60,453 nt of DNA, from NCBI RefSeq assembly GCF_900107195.1, contig NZ_FNPB01000016.1:1-60453 (forward strand), written 5' to 3'. Shown in pieces: positions 18,673-27,582 of this stretch. This DNA comes from Halobellus clavatus. Its GTDB lineage: Archaea > Halobacteriota > Halobacteria > Halobacteriales > Haloferacaceae. A program made the position numbers and the translations under genes. Below the pieces are notes generated by a model. The model saw only the letters and a program-made list of their open reading frames with translations. It had not been told where the DNA came from and made no database searches. Numbering within the stretch: position 1 is the first letter of the stretch; the number at the start of each line of letters is the position of its first letter.

Positions 18673-19752
18673 TTAGTCAATATACTCCCGCAAAGCACAC
18701 TCAAATGCAGTATAATCCCCTTGTTCTACCATGATTTTGTCATTGACTTCTTTCGCTGCTGGATGGGTATTGAATGCGACAGCAGGTGTATCAAAGTGCT
18801 GGGCTTCGGTAATTGGCAGCCCCCAACCTTCTTCCAGAGAACAGGTAGCAAAGACATCGGATATCGAATAGAGTCCAGCGAGATCTTCGTCAGATACGTA
18901 TCCGGTGAAGATCACGTTAGGCCCAGATAGGTCTTTTACCCGCTCAGCATAGTCTGGTTGAGACGCGGAACCCGCAATTACTAACTTGATGTTGTCGATG
19001 TCTTCAGAAACACTGTCAACGACCTCGATTAGTGAGTGTATGTTCTTCCGCTCGGTTATACGGCCTACAAATAGAACAATGTAATCGTCGTCGTCAATCG
19101 AATACTTCTCTCGCAGGTCGTCTGGCTCAGCCACTTGCGTGAATCTTCGTTCATTGATCTTGTTCGGAACTACAGTGACTGACCGGTCAATATGTGACTC
19201 TAGGTATTTTTTTGAATCCTCACTCACCGCACAGATATAATCTGCATTAGATATCGCCCATCCGCCTGTTTCGAACCGATGGATGAACCGTGACCAAACT
19301 CCAGCTAATCCGGAAAAGCCTTCTGCTGTATTCGCAGACGGGTGTGACCAATATACGTAGGACGCGTCGGTGATGGTGCTCGTAACGGAACTTGCAATCG
19401 TGAATGGATAGCGGTGGGCGATGATGGTGTCGAACTTCCGGAGATTCCAGACCGTATAAACCATCCAGGGTAACAGCGGGAACAGTATCCAGTAGACTTT
19501 GCTTAGTAATGGATGGCCATGAACGGGGTTTACGACCTTGAGGTCTACCCCCTCTGGTGATTCCATATCCGCTTCGAGTGCAAAAATAGTCACATTATAT
19601 CCTGCTTCCGTCAGGTCAATCGCTTGTTGTTCGACGACGCGGGCATCCCCTCCCCTCCCTCGAAACTGGCCGCAGATAGACACCGAATCGGTCGCGGGTT
19701 GTTCCTGCCTTACAAACTCGACTACTGACTCGTACTCTTTCTCTAGTACCAT
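18673..19752 (-). CDS. family 4 glycosyltransferase
   Basis: A 359-residue GT-B retaining glycosyltransferase. The N-terminal acceptor domain contains QFRGRGGDARVVEQQ, a glycine-rich loop followed by a conserved region. The C-terminal donor domain opens with YIVLFVGRITERKNIHSLIE and carries the GT4 E-x7-E region ATCSLEEGWGLPITEAQ, with the second Glu in place. It would add a sugar to a lipid-linked or protein-linked glycan from an NDP-sugar. The last helix appears short, ending ALREYID, about 30 residues before a usual GT4 end. The IS6 relic begins 33 bases beyond the stop, so its 3' end may have been trimmed. Confidence 0.88.
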   Translation of the reverse strand: MVLEKEYESVVEFVRQEQPATDSVSICGQFRGRGGDARVVEQQAIDLTEAGYNVTIFALEADMESPEGVDLKVVNPVHGHPLLSKVYWILFPLLPWMVYTVWNLRKFDTIIAHRYPFTIASSVTSTITDASYVYWSHPSANTAEGFSGLAGVWSRFIHRFETGGWAISNADYICAVSEDSKKYLESHIDRSVTVVPNKINERRFTQVAEPDDLREKYSIDDDDYIVLFVGRITERKNIHSLIEVVDSVSEDIDNIKLVIAGSASQPDYAERVKDLSGPNVIFTGYVSDEDLAGLYSISDVFATCSLEEGWGLPITEAQHFDTPAVAFNTHPAAKEVNDKIMVEQGDYTAFECALREYID

Positions 19753-19859
19753 TGTTCCTTATTTGTCGCCTGTCGACTTCGCGTACTCCTCGCACTTTCT
19801 TGAACCCTGAATCTCACCAGGAAGACAATAAGTCTAATAGTGCTCATTTCGGAGTTGAC

Positions 19860-20885
19860 TTACTTAATCTCGTTTAGCACGGAGTGGCTCCCTTGTAAAA
19901 TCGTGTATCCCTGTTCGGGAGTGACTGGTGGCGACGCTGAGGATTCTATCGAATTCAGGTACTGATCGAGCACCGTCTCAAAGCCGAAGAAGAGATCGCC
20001 CTGGAGGGTGTGGATTCCGGACTTCACCATTCCGTACCCGAACTGACCCAGCCCGGAGATAGACGTTTGGAGAACCTCCAGTGGGGAATGCTCCTCTTCT
20101 TGACCGACGTGGACGATGATGTCTCGGAAGATGTCCACTACGGCGAGGCGTTTCGTTCCGCAGATTACGAAGAACCACTCGGAGAGGGGCGCATCAAATA
20201 TCATGGAAAGCTGCCCCTGCCTGTCTTCTGTCCCCTCGAACGTAGCGGTCACTGAGTTCAGGGGTTGTCCATCGCCGGGGTTCTTCTGTGACGTGGCGTT
20301 TACGACGTCGAGGCCGCCGATGAACTCCTCGATGAGGTAGAGAAGGTGTGGCGATTCGTCAAAGAACAGGCCGCCAGGTAAGTCGGTGTACCACGAGGGG
20401 AGATCGCGTCGTGGGCTGCTGAATTGAATCCCTTTGACGTACCGGATTTCGCCGAACGATCCATCCCGAACGAGCTGTCGCGCTTTCCGAACGGAACGGG
20501 AATACAGAAAATTGTGGACGATTCCGAGCTCCGCATTTGATTCCTCCGCAGCCGTGACCATGTCCTCCGCATCTTCCAGTTCGACCGCCATCGGTTTCTC
20601 GCAGAGAACGTTCGTGTCGGTTTCGAGGGCTCGGATAGAGTACTTTGCGTGAGTGAACGGTGGTGTACTGATTGTTACTAGGTCTAGATCGGATGCCAGA
20701 AATGCCTCGTAGTCGTCGTACACGTTCAAGATGTCGTGATCTTCAGCGGCTTTCTCTGCGTTGGGCCAGTTGTGATCGTACACAGTCGATAGCGACACGC
20801 GCGGATTCGCCTGTAACGCTAGGATGTGGCGCTCCCTCGCGATCGACCCACAGCCGACGACGCCAACTTCATATTTCCTAGTCAT
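19860..20885 (-). CDS. Gfo/Idh/MocA-family oxidoreductase
   Basis: A 341-residue NAD(P)-dependent sugar oxidoreductase. ATG 20885 gives MTRKYEVGVVGCGSIARERH, with the Rossmann loop G-x-G-x2-A at the N-terminus. The signature TISTPPFTHAKYSIRALE and the catalytic-Lys motif VLCEKPMAVELEDAE follow near residue 95. In nucleotide-sugar pathways these enzymes oxidise or reduce a ring carbon, for example the 3-position before amination. Its ATG overlaps the stop of the upstream GT4 gene by 8 bases (ATGACTAG), so the two are translationally coupled and probably act in one pathway. Confidence 0.88.
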   Translation of the reverse strand: MTRKYEVGVVGCGSIARERHILALQANPRVSLSTVYDHNWPNAEKAAEDHDILNVYDDYEAFLASDLDLVTISTPPFTHAKYSIRALETDTNVLCEKPMAVELEDAEDMVTAAEESNAELGIVHNFLYSRSVRKARQLVRDGSFGEIRYVKGIQFSSPRRDLPSWYTDLPGGLFFDESPHLLYLIEEFIGGLDVVNATSQKNPGDGQPLNSVTATFEGTEDRQGQLSMIFDAPLSEWFFVICGTKRLAVVDIFRDIIVHVGQEEEHSPLEVLQTSISGLGQFGYGMVKSGIHTLQGDLFFGFETVLDQYLNSIESSASPPVTPEQGYTILQGSHSVLNEIK

Positions 20886-22002
20886 TACCACCTACCTTAC
20901 CATAGACCGCCATCACTCTTTCCGTTCGCTGTTCCCACGTGAGGTTGTTGACGACGTAGTCTCGGGCGTTTTCGGCGAGCTCTACTCGAAACGCGTCGTC
21001 ATCGAACAGCTCAATGATCGCCGCCTCAATGTCGTCGGGGTGCCCCGGTTCGAGCAGCAGCCCCGTCTCGCGGTCCGTGACGACTTCGGGCACGCCCGCG
21101 ATTGCCGTCACGACGGGTGGTACCCCGGACGCCATCGCTTCGAGCATCGTGAGCGGGAGGCCTTCCGAGTACGATGGCCGGCAGAACACGCTCGCGCGGT
21201 CGTACATCGCCGATATGTCCGGGACGTAGTCGTGGACGGTGACCGCGTCCGAGAGCCCATCTCGTTGAATCGATTCCTGCACCTCCGCTTCGAGGGGGCC
21301 GCTGCCGACGATGTCAACTGTCGCGTCCGGATGCGCTTCCAGCACACCTGGCAAAGCGCTGAGTAGATCCTGGATGCCGTTGTTGCGGACGAGGCGACCG
21401 ATGTACAGCAGCCTCTTCCCCTCGACGGGAGCCGGGGAGAATTCATCGACGTCGACGGCGTTCCGGATCACCGTGGTCCGGGTCGCGCCCAGCGACCGCG
21501 CAATCGACTCGGCGGCCGCGCTCACGCAGATTACCTGGTCGCTGCGCGAGATGACGAATCGACTCACCGTCTGCTCGAAGGTTCGCGCGGCAACACCACC
21601 AATCCCTGAGATCATCCCGATGTCGCCAAGATGTAGCGTCGTCACTAGCTTGTAGTCTGCACGGAGCGAGCAGAGGGCTGCCAGAGCCGAGGTGTAGAAG
21701 AAACGGTTGTGCGCATGCACGATATCCGGCTGAAACGCCTGCAGCACGTTGCCGAATTCACGGAGTGCTGACAGCGAGAACATGCTCTGCAGTCCAATCG
21801 TGTCGGTGAGGTCGATCGCCGAAGCCGTGTAGAACGAGATATCGGGATTATCCTGCAGTTCGAATTCCCGGCTACCGTCGTCCAGCGTGAAAACCCCCAC
21901 CTCGTACCCTTCCTTGACGAGATGCAGGGCGAGCTTCTGCACTACTTGCTCGACGCCGCCGTCGCTCGGGGGAAGATAATCCGAACAGAGGAGAATACGC
22001 AT
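20878..22002 (-). CDS. family 4 glycosyltransferase
   Basis: A GT-B glycosyltransferase of 374 residues from ATG 22002 (MRILLCSDYLPPSDGGVEQV); other in-frame ATGs at 22020 and 22041 add a non-conserved extension. The Gly-Gly loop after the first strand binds the acceptor side. LLYIGRLVRNNGIQDLLSAL begins the donor domain, and FCRPSYSEGLPLTMLEAMAS is the E-x7-E donor site. It ends with a normal C-terminal helix (TWEQRTERVMAVYGKV). GC is high here, unlike the AT-rich GT2 gene of the same island, so the island is a mosaic. It is the first gene of a coupled pair with the oxidoreductase. Confidence 0.9.
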   Translation of the reverse strand: MRILLCSDYLPPSDGGVEQVVQKLALHLVKEGYEVGVFTLDDGSREFELQDNPDISFYTASAIDLTDTIGLQSMFSLSALREFGNVLQAFQPDIVHAHNRFFYTSALAALCSLRADYKLVTTLHLGDIGMISGIGGVAARTFEQTVSRFVISRSDQVICVSAAAESIARSLGATRTTVIRNAVDVDEFSPAPVEGKRLLYIGRLVRNNGIQDLLSALPGVLEAHPDATVDIVGSGPLEAEVQESIQRDGLSDAVTVHDYVPDISAMYDRASVFCRPSYSEGLPLTMLEAMASGVPPVVTAIAGVPEVVTDRETGLLLEPGHPDDIEAAIIELFDDDAFRVELAENARDYVVNNLTWEQRTERVMAVYGKVGGND

Positions 22003-22189
22003 TCCCGGCTGCTGAGCCATGCAACAAGATAGTCTTTGCAATTCAAAAGGTTATCCTCTCGTGACATAGCCCAAGATCTCAGCCACCACTTTCCGTATCA
22101 AGTCCGTTATTTATCACCGCTATCTGAGGGCGATTCACTAGAGTACTGCGAGTATGCAACTACTCCGAGGAAGAAAGTCGAATCATAGG

Positions 22190-22298
22190 TGACCGACCAT
22201 CTTCGGACCCCGTCGAACGTGCGCAGCGATATGACTGGGACGCAGTCGCGGACCAGGCTGAAACTGCGTATCAAAGTGCCATAGACGGATCCTGGTGA
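22190..22298 (+). pseudogene. C-terminal tail of a GT4 glycosyltransferase
   Basis: On the plus strand a short frame reads ERAQRYDWDAVADQAETAY and ends GSW before TGA 22296-22298. This is the last-helix signature of GT4 enzymes (compare TWEQRTERVMAVYGKV in the neighbouring gene). No start or upstream domain remains. It shows that another glycosyltransferase once lay here in the opposite orientation, at the boundary of the glycan island. Confidence 0.6.
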
Positions 22299-22330
22299 AA
22301 ATCAGCCCTTCACAACATCCAACGTTTACG

Positions 22331-22984
22331 TTACTCCCCAGATTCAGCCCCCTTCCCGACAAACACACCGGGAAACCCTCTGGACGACTCGGCCAATTCC
22401 TCGAGATCATCCCCACCAATTCTCCCGGCCCGAACCAGCGCCCCGATCTCGGCGTCGGTTAACTCCCCATCGTCCTCAAAACGCTGATACAGCGCCTCGA
22501 TATTGGGGTCGTACTCGACCGAGATAGACACGTCCGCATCGGTCGCCCGACCCACTGACTCGGAAAATTGGCCGATGTTCGCCCCCTGCAGAACCCCGTA
22601 CTCGAGACACGTCTCGAACCGATGCTGATCACCCTCTACCCCGAGATACGCAAACGCGACCATCGACGCAAGGGCCTCGTCGGTTTCCTCCTGCCCGAGC
22701 TCCGCGAAGACCTTCTCCCGCTCTCCGGGTTCGAGGAGAACGCTCAGTAACGCGAAGTCCTTGAGCCCGTTCACGACCCGTTCGCGGATGGCCTGTCGCC
22801 TATTCGCATCCGTCTGGGGTTGGGCGTACTCCTTGTGCCCGCAGAGATACTCCCGGTCGGTCGGAGAAAGGATCCCGCGTGGTCGGTCTTGCGGCGTGAG
22901 AATCGGCCCTAACTCCCGGTCATCGTCGACGTCCTCGACGCCGGTGAACAGTTGGCCGCCAGGGATGTCCCGGTCATCAGTCAT
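22331..22984 (-). CDS. haloarchaeal orphan protein
   Basis: A 217-residue acidic soluble protein without a recognised domain name. The middle part (TPTDREYLCGHKEY-like start, then IRERVVNGLKDFALLSVLL) has the look of a conserved haloarchaeal accessory family: a leading region with DREYLxGxxEY, then a helical bundle. It ends with a helical hairpin (LTDAEIGALVRAGRIGG) and a disordered tail. It stands alone, on the opposite strand to the integrase that follows 561 bases away. Function unknown. Confidence 0.65.
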   Translation of the reverse strand: MTDDRDIPGGQLFTGVEDVDDDRELGPILTPQDRPRGILSPTDREYLCGHKEYAQPQTDANRRQAIRERVVNGLKDFALLSVLLEPGEREKVFAELGQEETDEALASMVAFAYLGVEGDQHRFETCLEYGVLQGANIGQFSESVGRATDADVSISVEYDPNIEALYQRFEDDGELTDAEIGALVRAGRIGGDDLEELAESSRGFPGVFVGKGAESGE

Positions 22985-23545
22985 AGTTAGTCAATTACTG
23001 CCTAAATCTATATTCTTTTTCATCCATTACTACTTTGCCATACCGGGACGATCTATTACCTGGACAGAGAACATGGCGACAATAACATCCGCGACCGGCC
23101 ATCAAGGTGCTCGCACGCCACGTCGATCCCCGGTGACCGATACTGGCCGAGGAGAGACAGAGAACGACCAGATAACTGGCCGTCGGAATAATTGGCCAGG
23201 CACGGGCTACAAGGTGCTATTCCGAGGAATTCGACTCAGCCACGGCTCTGAGAAGACCTCGTTCACCGACCATCGACGACCGGGTGTCCTTCACCAACCC
23301 CCGGCCAATACACCGACCAATTACGCGGGGTACCCCGGGCAATCTCTCGTCGAAACCGGTGACCCGACTATTCGGGGAAATTCGACTACGAGAACACAGA
23401 GAGTACATCGAACCCGGCACCTGACGTCCCGGCCAATTCCGGTCACTAATGGTCGGTACTACCGACCCATCACGACATTCCACCCCGGCCACCGGCCCAT
23501 TGAACCCGGTAACCGAGTCCCCCAACGAACGGAGTTGGTCGGCGA
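22985..23545. other. intergenic region with dispersed GACCAAT/GGCCAAT motifs
   Basis: No credible gene. The stretch is dense in short related motifs in both orientations: ATTGGCC at 23191-23197, CGGCCAAT at 23302-23309, CCGACCAATT at 23313-23322 and GGCCAATT at 23431-23438. The same motifs continue into the flanking genes (22391, 22567, 23841). They may be arm-type recombinase sites or simply a compositional feature of this DNA. Confidence 0.35.
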
Positions 23546-24922
23546 ATGACCGAGTCGAACGACGCTTCCGACGAATCCGACCGGCCCATAGACACCCGGG
23601 AGAACCCCGACCACCCACCGACTAATCCCGACCAACACCAGGACGACGCAGAGAACCCGACTCAGGAGGTCCGGACTGATGGCGGGGAAGTAGTCACGGA
23701 CCCGGGCCAGCATGCCCACCAAACGCCAAAGCCCCACGGCCCCGAGACGCCAGCTCCAGGGATGATTGGGCGGTCCCAAGATACCCACACCAACCCTGCC
23801 CGACCAACAGAGAGTACCAACAGCCAGACCGACAGTTCACCGACCAATTTCGCCGAGCCGTACACTGATGCGGAAACGACCAATCCTCCGAATGACGACC
23901 AACTGTTCTCCGGGGCTGTGGCGGTCGACGACGTCGTCGAGTTCTACCTCAACACCAACCCCTGGGACGTCCAACCGAACACCGTCACAGCCTACCGAGG
24001 CCGACTCAGGCACTTCCAGGCGTTCTGCACAGCGCACGATATCGAGGACCTCGGAAACCTCCGCCCGAACACACTCGACGAGTTCCAGAACTACCTCCGC
24101 GAAGCGTCCCCACTTGAGGCAACGTCGTCGATTAAGGGCTGTCTGGCTGCCCTCCGGAAGTTCCTCAAGTACTGTGAGCACCGGGGCGTGTTCGACCACG
24201 GGTTCCACAAGCTCGTCATCCTCCCGACGGTCTCCAAACACGAGGGCCAGGACGAGCGCTGGCTGGCCCGAGAGAGCGCCGAGGAAATCGTCGAGCACCT
24301 GGCGACGTACCGGCCCTTCACCAAGGCACACGTCGTCTGGGCCATCCTCGCGGAGACCGGGATCCGACAGTCCACGCTCTATGCGTTGGACCTCGACGAC
24401 TACGACGCCGAGGAGCGCTACCTCACGGTCGTCAACCGAGAGGAGACCGGGACGAGATTGAAGAACGGCTACGATGCCGAGCGTGAACTCAGCATTTCCG
24501 AGGATGCTGCATTGGCCATCGACGGCTACATCCAGGAGAACCGGAACGCCGTCATCGACGACCACGGACGAGAGCCACTCGTGACCACGCGGAACGGCCG
24601 GCTCCAGAAGAGCACGATTCGCCAGTACGTCTACGCCTGGACTCGGCCGTGTGCCACCGGCCAGGACTGCCCCGTTGGCGAGGATCCAGACACGTGTGAC
24701 GCCGCTCAGACGAACAATGCCGCCTACGACTGCCCGGAATCCCTCTCGCCGCACCCCGTCCGCCGCGGATACATCACCCATCTCCGGGCGAACGGCGTCC
24801 CCACCGAGGACGTGATTTCGGAGCGGTGTGATGCCAATCCCGACACGATTGAACGGTGGTACGACATGAGTACCGAGTCTGACCGACGCGAAGCCCGGCG
24901 GGAGTACGTCGAGGACCTCTAA
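23546..24922 (+). CDS. tyrosine recombinase / integrase 1
   Basis: A 458-residue XerC/D-like integrase. The first about 125 residues are low-complexity and acidic (Pro, Asp, Thr, Asn rich) and unlike other integrases, so an internal start such as the Met at residue 73 is possible. A core-binding SAM-like domain follows (VVEFYLNTNPWDV onwards), then the catalytic domain: Arg in ETGIRQSTL, the H-x-x-R box SPHPVRRGYITHL, and the Tyr nucleophile in IERWYDM. The usual His before the Tyr is Trp here. A Cys-rich insert before the second box may bind metal. The TAA stop overlaps the TAG of the convergent integrase 2. Confidence 0.88.
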   Translation: MTESNDASDESDRPIDTRENPDHPPTNPDQHQDDAENPTQEVRTDGGEVVTDPGQHAHQTPKPHGPETPAPGMIGRSQDTHTNPARPTESTNSQTDSSPTNFAEPYTDAETTNPPNDDQLFSGAVAVDDVVEFYLNTNPWDVQPNTVTAYRGRLRHFQAFCTAHDIEDLGNLRPNTLDEFQNYLREASPLEATSSIKGCLAALRKFLKYCEHRGVFDHGFHKLVILPTVSKHEGQDERWLARESAEEIVEHLATYRPFTKAHVVWAILAETGIRQSTLYALDLDDYDAEERYLTVVNREETGTRLKNGYDAERELSISEDAALAIDGYIQENRNAVIDDHGREPLVTTRNGRLQKSTIRQYVYAWTRPCATGQDCPVGEDPDTCDAAQTNNAAYDCPESLSPHPVRRGYITHLRANGVPTEDVISERCDANPDTIERWYDMSTESDRREARREYVEDL

Positions 24923-25932
24923 ACGTTATCGAGATACTCCCGTCGCTGTTCCATCTTCTCCTGGTCAGTGCGCTCGTCGTAGTGCTTGTCGATAACGCCT
25001 TCAGAGACGTCTGCACGGTCCGAGACAATCTGGGTTGGAACGTCGGATCGGAGCCAGTGCGTGATCGATCCGCGCCGGAACGGGTGGGGTGAGACAGACT
25101 CCGGGCAGCTACTGACCTTTGCGTGCTCGGTCGACTCACACGTCTCGGGGTTCCGACCAAGCGGGCATCGCCGGTTATACCGGCATGGTTGGGTGTACTT
25201 GTACGCATATCCCGCTATTGTGCCCTTTGCGATGCGCCCGTTCGTGGTGGTGATGAGTGGATCTCGACCGTACTCGTCGGTGACATCTGGGCGCTTGAGC
25301 TCGATCCAATCGTCGAGTAGGTCAGCGAGCGACTCCGGGATGGCGACGTAGCGCTCAGACGTGTGTTTGTTCTTGAGCGGCGTCCCTGTCTCGGGCCGAT
25401 GCGTGAACCGGAGAGACTGTTTATCCGCATCGTAGTCGGCGAGGTCGAGCGACCGAACGGCGCCACAGCGGGCCATGGTGTACCACATCACCGCCAGCGT
25501 CACGTGGGCCCGACTACAGTAGTGGAACCGGTCGAGATTTTTCAGTACTTCTTGGGCCGTCTCAGCGTCGAGTTGCTGGTCTCGAACGCCCTCGTCCCCA
25601 GTGAGGGTCGGGGACTGAACGCGTTCGGAAAGGCCGCTGTCGACAGCCTCGATGCTCTCACACCAGCGGACAAACACGCGAGTCGTGTCCAGCATTGATT
25701 TCTCTGTCGAGGGTGCCCAGTCGCTCGCCTTGCGACCGTCGAGTTGGTACTCCTTGATGAGCCGTCCGGTGAGGTCGTTAAGGTTGGTAATCCCCCGATC
25801 ATCGAGCCAGTCAACGAACGTGGAGATGCGATATCGATGGGACTTGATAGAGCTTCGCGAGAGGGTTCCTTTCTTATCTTCGAGGTACAATTCTAAGGCG
25901 GTTCTCGGATCGATTGGATCGAGGTCGGACAT
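24919..25932 (-). CDS. tyrosine recombinase / integrase 2
   Basis: A 337-residue XerC/D-like integrase. An N-terminal core-binding domain (RTALELYLEDKKGTLSRSS) is followed by the catalytic domain with Arg in ARCGAVRSLDL, the box SPHPFRRGSITHWL and the Tyr in VIDKHYDERT. A Cys-rich insert (RYNRRCPLGRNPETCES) precedes the second box, as in integrase 1, so the two belong to one haloarchaeal subfamily. It is convergent with integrase 1, with stop codons overlapping by 4 bases. A near copy of its last about 22 codons lies at 28693-28757. It is probably the recombinase of an integrated element in this zone. Confidence 0.9.
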   Translation of the reverse strand: MSDLDPIDPRTALELYLEDKKGTLSRSSIKSHRYRISTFVDWLDDRGITNLNDLTGRLIKEYQLDGRKASDWAPSTEKSMLDTTRVFVRWCESIEAVDSGLSERVQSPTLTGDEGVRDQQLDAETAQEVLKNLDRFHYCSRAHVTLAVMWYTMARCGAVRSLDLADYDADKQSLRFTHRPETGTPLKNKHTSERYVAIPESLADLLDDWIELKRPDVTDEYGRDPLITTTNGRIAKGTIAGYAYKYTQPCRYNRRCPLGRNPETCESTEHAKVSSCPESVSPHPFRRGSITHWLRSDVPTQIVSDRADVSEGVIDKHYDERTDQEKMEQRREYLDNV

Positions 25933-26305
25933 ACTAGTTCACGCTCACGTTGGTTGCGCAAACCACCAGACAGCGGCGAGATCTGAATCGCGTTCAGCAC
26001 GACCGTACCCTGCAGATTCTGAAAGGGTACCTGAGACAGAGAATATAACAAATGGGAAAAACGAGGCTCTGTTGAAACCCTCTTGCCGTCGTGCGGTTTC
26101 ATATAGAGGTTAGTTTCTGCTGCTTTGGTCGTGAGTGGCTAGGAGAGCACCTCTACCGAATGTCAGCGACGAAGGGTTTCAACAAGGCCAAAAACGAGTA
26201 TGTTGGCGTTGGTAAGGATGGTGTCGTCGCCTTCGTCGCAATATGACTTTTGAAGGACCGACCGACTTCATTTACCCAGAATCGCATAATTGAGAGTACT
26301 CGGGA
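25933..26305. other. intergenic region containing the MITE
   Basis: Apart from the MITE at 26065-26189 and its target duplications, nothing is recognisable between integrase 2 and the CxxC protein. Short open frames here are not convincing. Confidence 0.5.
26065..26189. mobile_element. 125-bp MITE with IS6-like ends and 8-bp target duplication
   Basis: Terminal inverted repeats are GGCTCTGTTGAAACCCT at the left and the complement of GGCCTTGTTGAAACCCT at the right (15 of 17 bases match). The element is flanked on both sides by the same 8 bases, AAAAACGA (26057-26064 and 26190-26197), an exact target-site duplication. Ends of the form GGCxCTGTTGxAA and 8-bp duplications are characteristic of the IS6 family. 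The interior carries no gene. Its ends differ from those of the IS6 relic at 17949, so another IS6-type transposase moved it. Confidence 0.85.
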
Positions 26306-26836
26306 CTAGTCGTAACGCTCCAAGGTAACTTGCGATGGAGGATCCTCAGTGGTTTTTGTTGGCCATTCAATGATAATGTCCGTTTCAGACGTGATTTTAG
26401 AGTCAATCCACTGTAAGAGGCGATAGCCGTCAGCGCTCACTAAGGCCGCTTTGCAGTCTGTACAAATAGTCCATGGTTCTGATCCATCAACCCGAATCTG
26501 GACGTACCCACGTTCATCACAGAGATCACATCCCGGCGCGGATTCACCAAGACGGCTGACTAGGAACTTTCCTGTGTCGGCTCCGCGAAGAACCGAACAC
26601 AGTCGGTCGTGTTCATCGACGGCAAGTCTGAGTGTCGATGAAGACTCTACGACCGTCTCTCGTAGCTCAGTCAATAGCGTTAACCATCTCTCTCCGAATG
26701 ACTCGGAAGCTCTGATCTGTTCAATCTCGTCGTCGAGCGTATCCAAGATTAGCTGTCTTTCCTGGTCTGTCGTATGGAGGACCGAGTACGGATTGATGTC
26801 CTCAATGACAACTCTAATTGGCGCGTTAGGTTGCAT
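26306..26836 (-). CDS. hypothetical protein with two CxxC motifs
   Basis: ATG 26836 (MQPNAPIRVVIEDINPYS) is preferred over the longer frame to 27001 because a GGTGA ribosome-binding site lies just before it. The product is 176 residues. The N-terminal half is helical and acidic; the C-terminal half contains CDLCDERGYVQIR and WTICTDCKAAL, two CxxC knuckles about 25 residues apart that could bind one zinc. No family is recognised. A DNA- or RNA-binding accessory role is possible but not shown. It lies divergently from the damaged HEPN gene. Confidence 0.55.
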   Translation of the reverse strand: MQPNAPIRVVIEDINPYSVLHTTDQERQLILDTLDDEIEQIRASESFGERWLTLLTELRETVVESSSTLRLAVDEHDRLCSVLRGADTGKFLVSRLGESAPGCDLCDERGYVQIRVDGSEPWTICTDCKAALVSADGYRLLQWIDSKITSETDIIIEWPTKTTEDPPSQVTLERYD

Positions 26837-26955
26837 CGTAATCACCGGAATGCAGGTGGCCAGAATCCAGTTGAAATCAAGGGCAATCCCTTGAAACCGT
26901 AATACTGCTGGCCTGTTTGGCCCGGAACCAATTTTTAAGTTCCCACCGACAGGCG

Positions 26956-27063
26956 ATGGAAGACAAACAATCGGTTCGTTCTGTCCGTGTATCTGTTGCA
27001 ATCACGTTGGTTGGCTCCGACCAACTCTCCGAGCTCCGGACCGAGCTGTACACCGATGAATGA
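26956..27063 (+). CDS. possible 35-residue leader peptide or relic
   Basis: ATG 26956 opens a 35-codon frame reading MEDKQSVRSVRVSVAITLVG and ending ELRTELYTDE. Its stop overlaps the apparent original ATG (27056) of the HEPN gene as ATGAATGA. The overlap suggests translational coupling, but the product is too short to classify. It may be the tail of a lost partner gene, since HEPN genes usually follow a nucleotidyltransferase. Confidence 0.3.
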   Translation: MEDKQSVRSVRVSVAITLVGSDQLSELRTELYTDE

Positions 27064-27543
27064 CGATATTCAAGAACGATTGGGGAAGCCTAGCGGACCT
27101 TCGAGGGCAGTCCCGGAACGATCGAGGAGGGATTGGATGTCGACGTCGCAGAGTTGGTCCAACTTCGCCGTGCGTGCCGGCTATTGGAGGTCGGATCGAA
27201 CCTCCTCGACCAAGGGTACTACACGGTCGTGATCGAGTCGGCGTTCGTCGCCATCGAGCGCACGATTCAGTTCCAGTTAATCCACGATGGGGCAATGTCC
27301 GCCGCGGAGGTCATCAGCAGCCACCGACGGCTCTACCAACGTGGTGCCGAGATTGGCCTCTACGATAATGCGTTGGGGGATGATCTCGCCGATCTGTGGA
27401 ATCGGAACCGAACGAAGACCTATTACAGGCTTGGTATTGCGACGAAGGAACAGGCCGAGTCGATGTACCGAGTCGCCGACGACATCCACCGAGACCTCGT
27501 CGATATGACTGGGGTGTCACACGAGTGCCACTGTCGAGGATGA
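27056..27543 (+). pseudogene. HEPN-like protein with N-terminal frameshifts
   Basis: From 27133 a clean frame reads VAELVQLRRACRLLEVGSNL, then YTVVIESAFVAIERTIQFQL and LWNRNRTKTYYRLGIATKE, a four-helix HEPN-type protein. The RNRTKTYY stretch sits where the R-x4-6-H ribonuclease motif would be, although the His is replaced by Tyr. Upstream, the expected N-terminus from ATG 27056 (MNDDIQERLG, then SLADL, then EGSPGTIEEG) is spread over three frames by two small indels near 27083 and 27108. A shortened product from TTG 27133 is possible. Otherwise the gene is dead. Confidence 0.55.
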
Positions 27544-27582
27544 CCGATAGAGACTCCGCAACTGATCACCTTCCAAGCCGAA

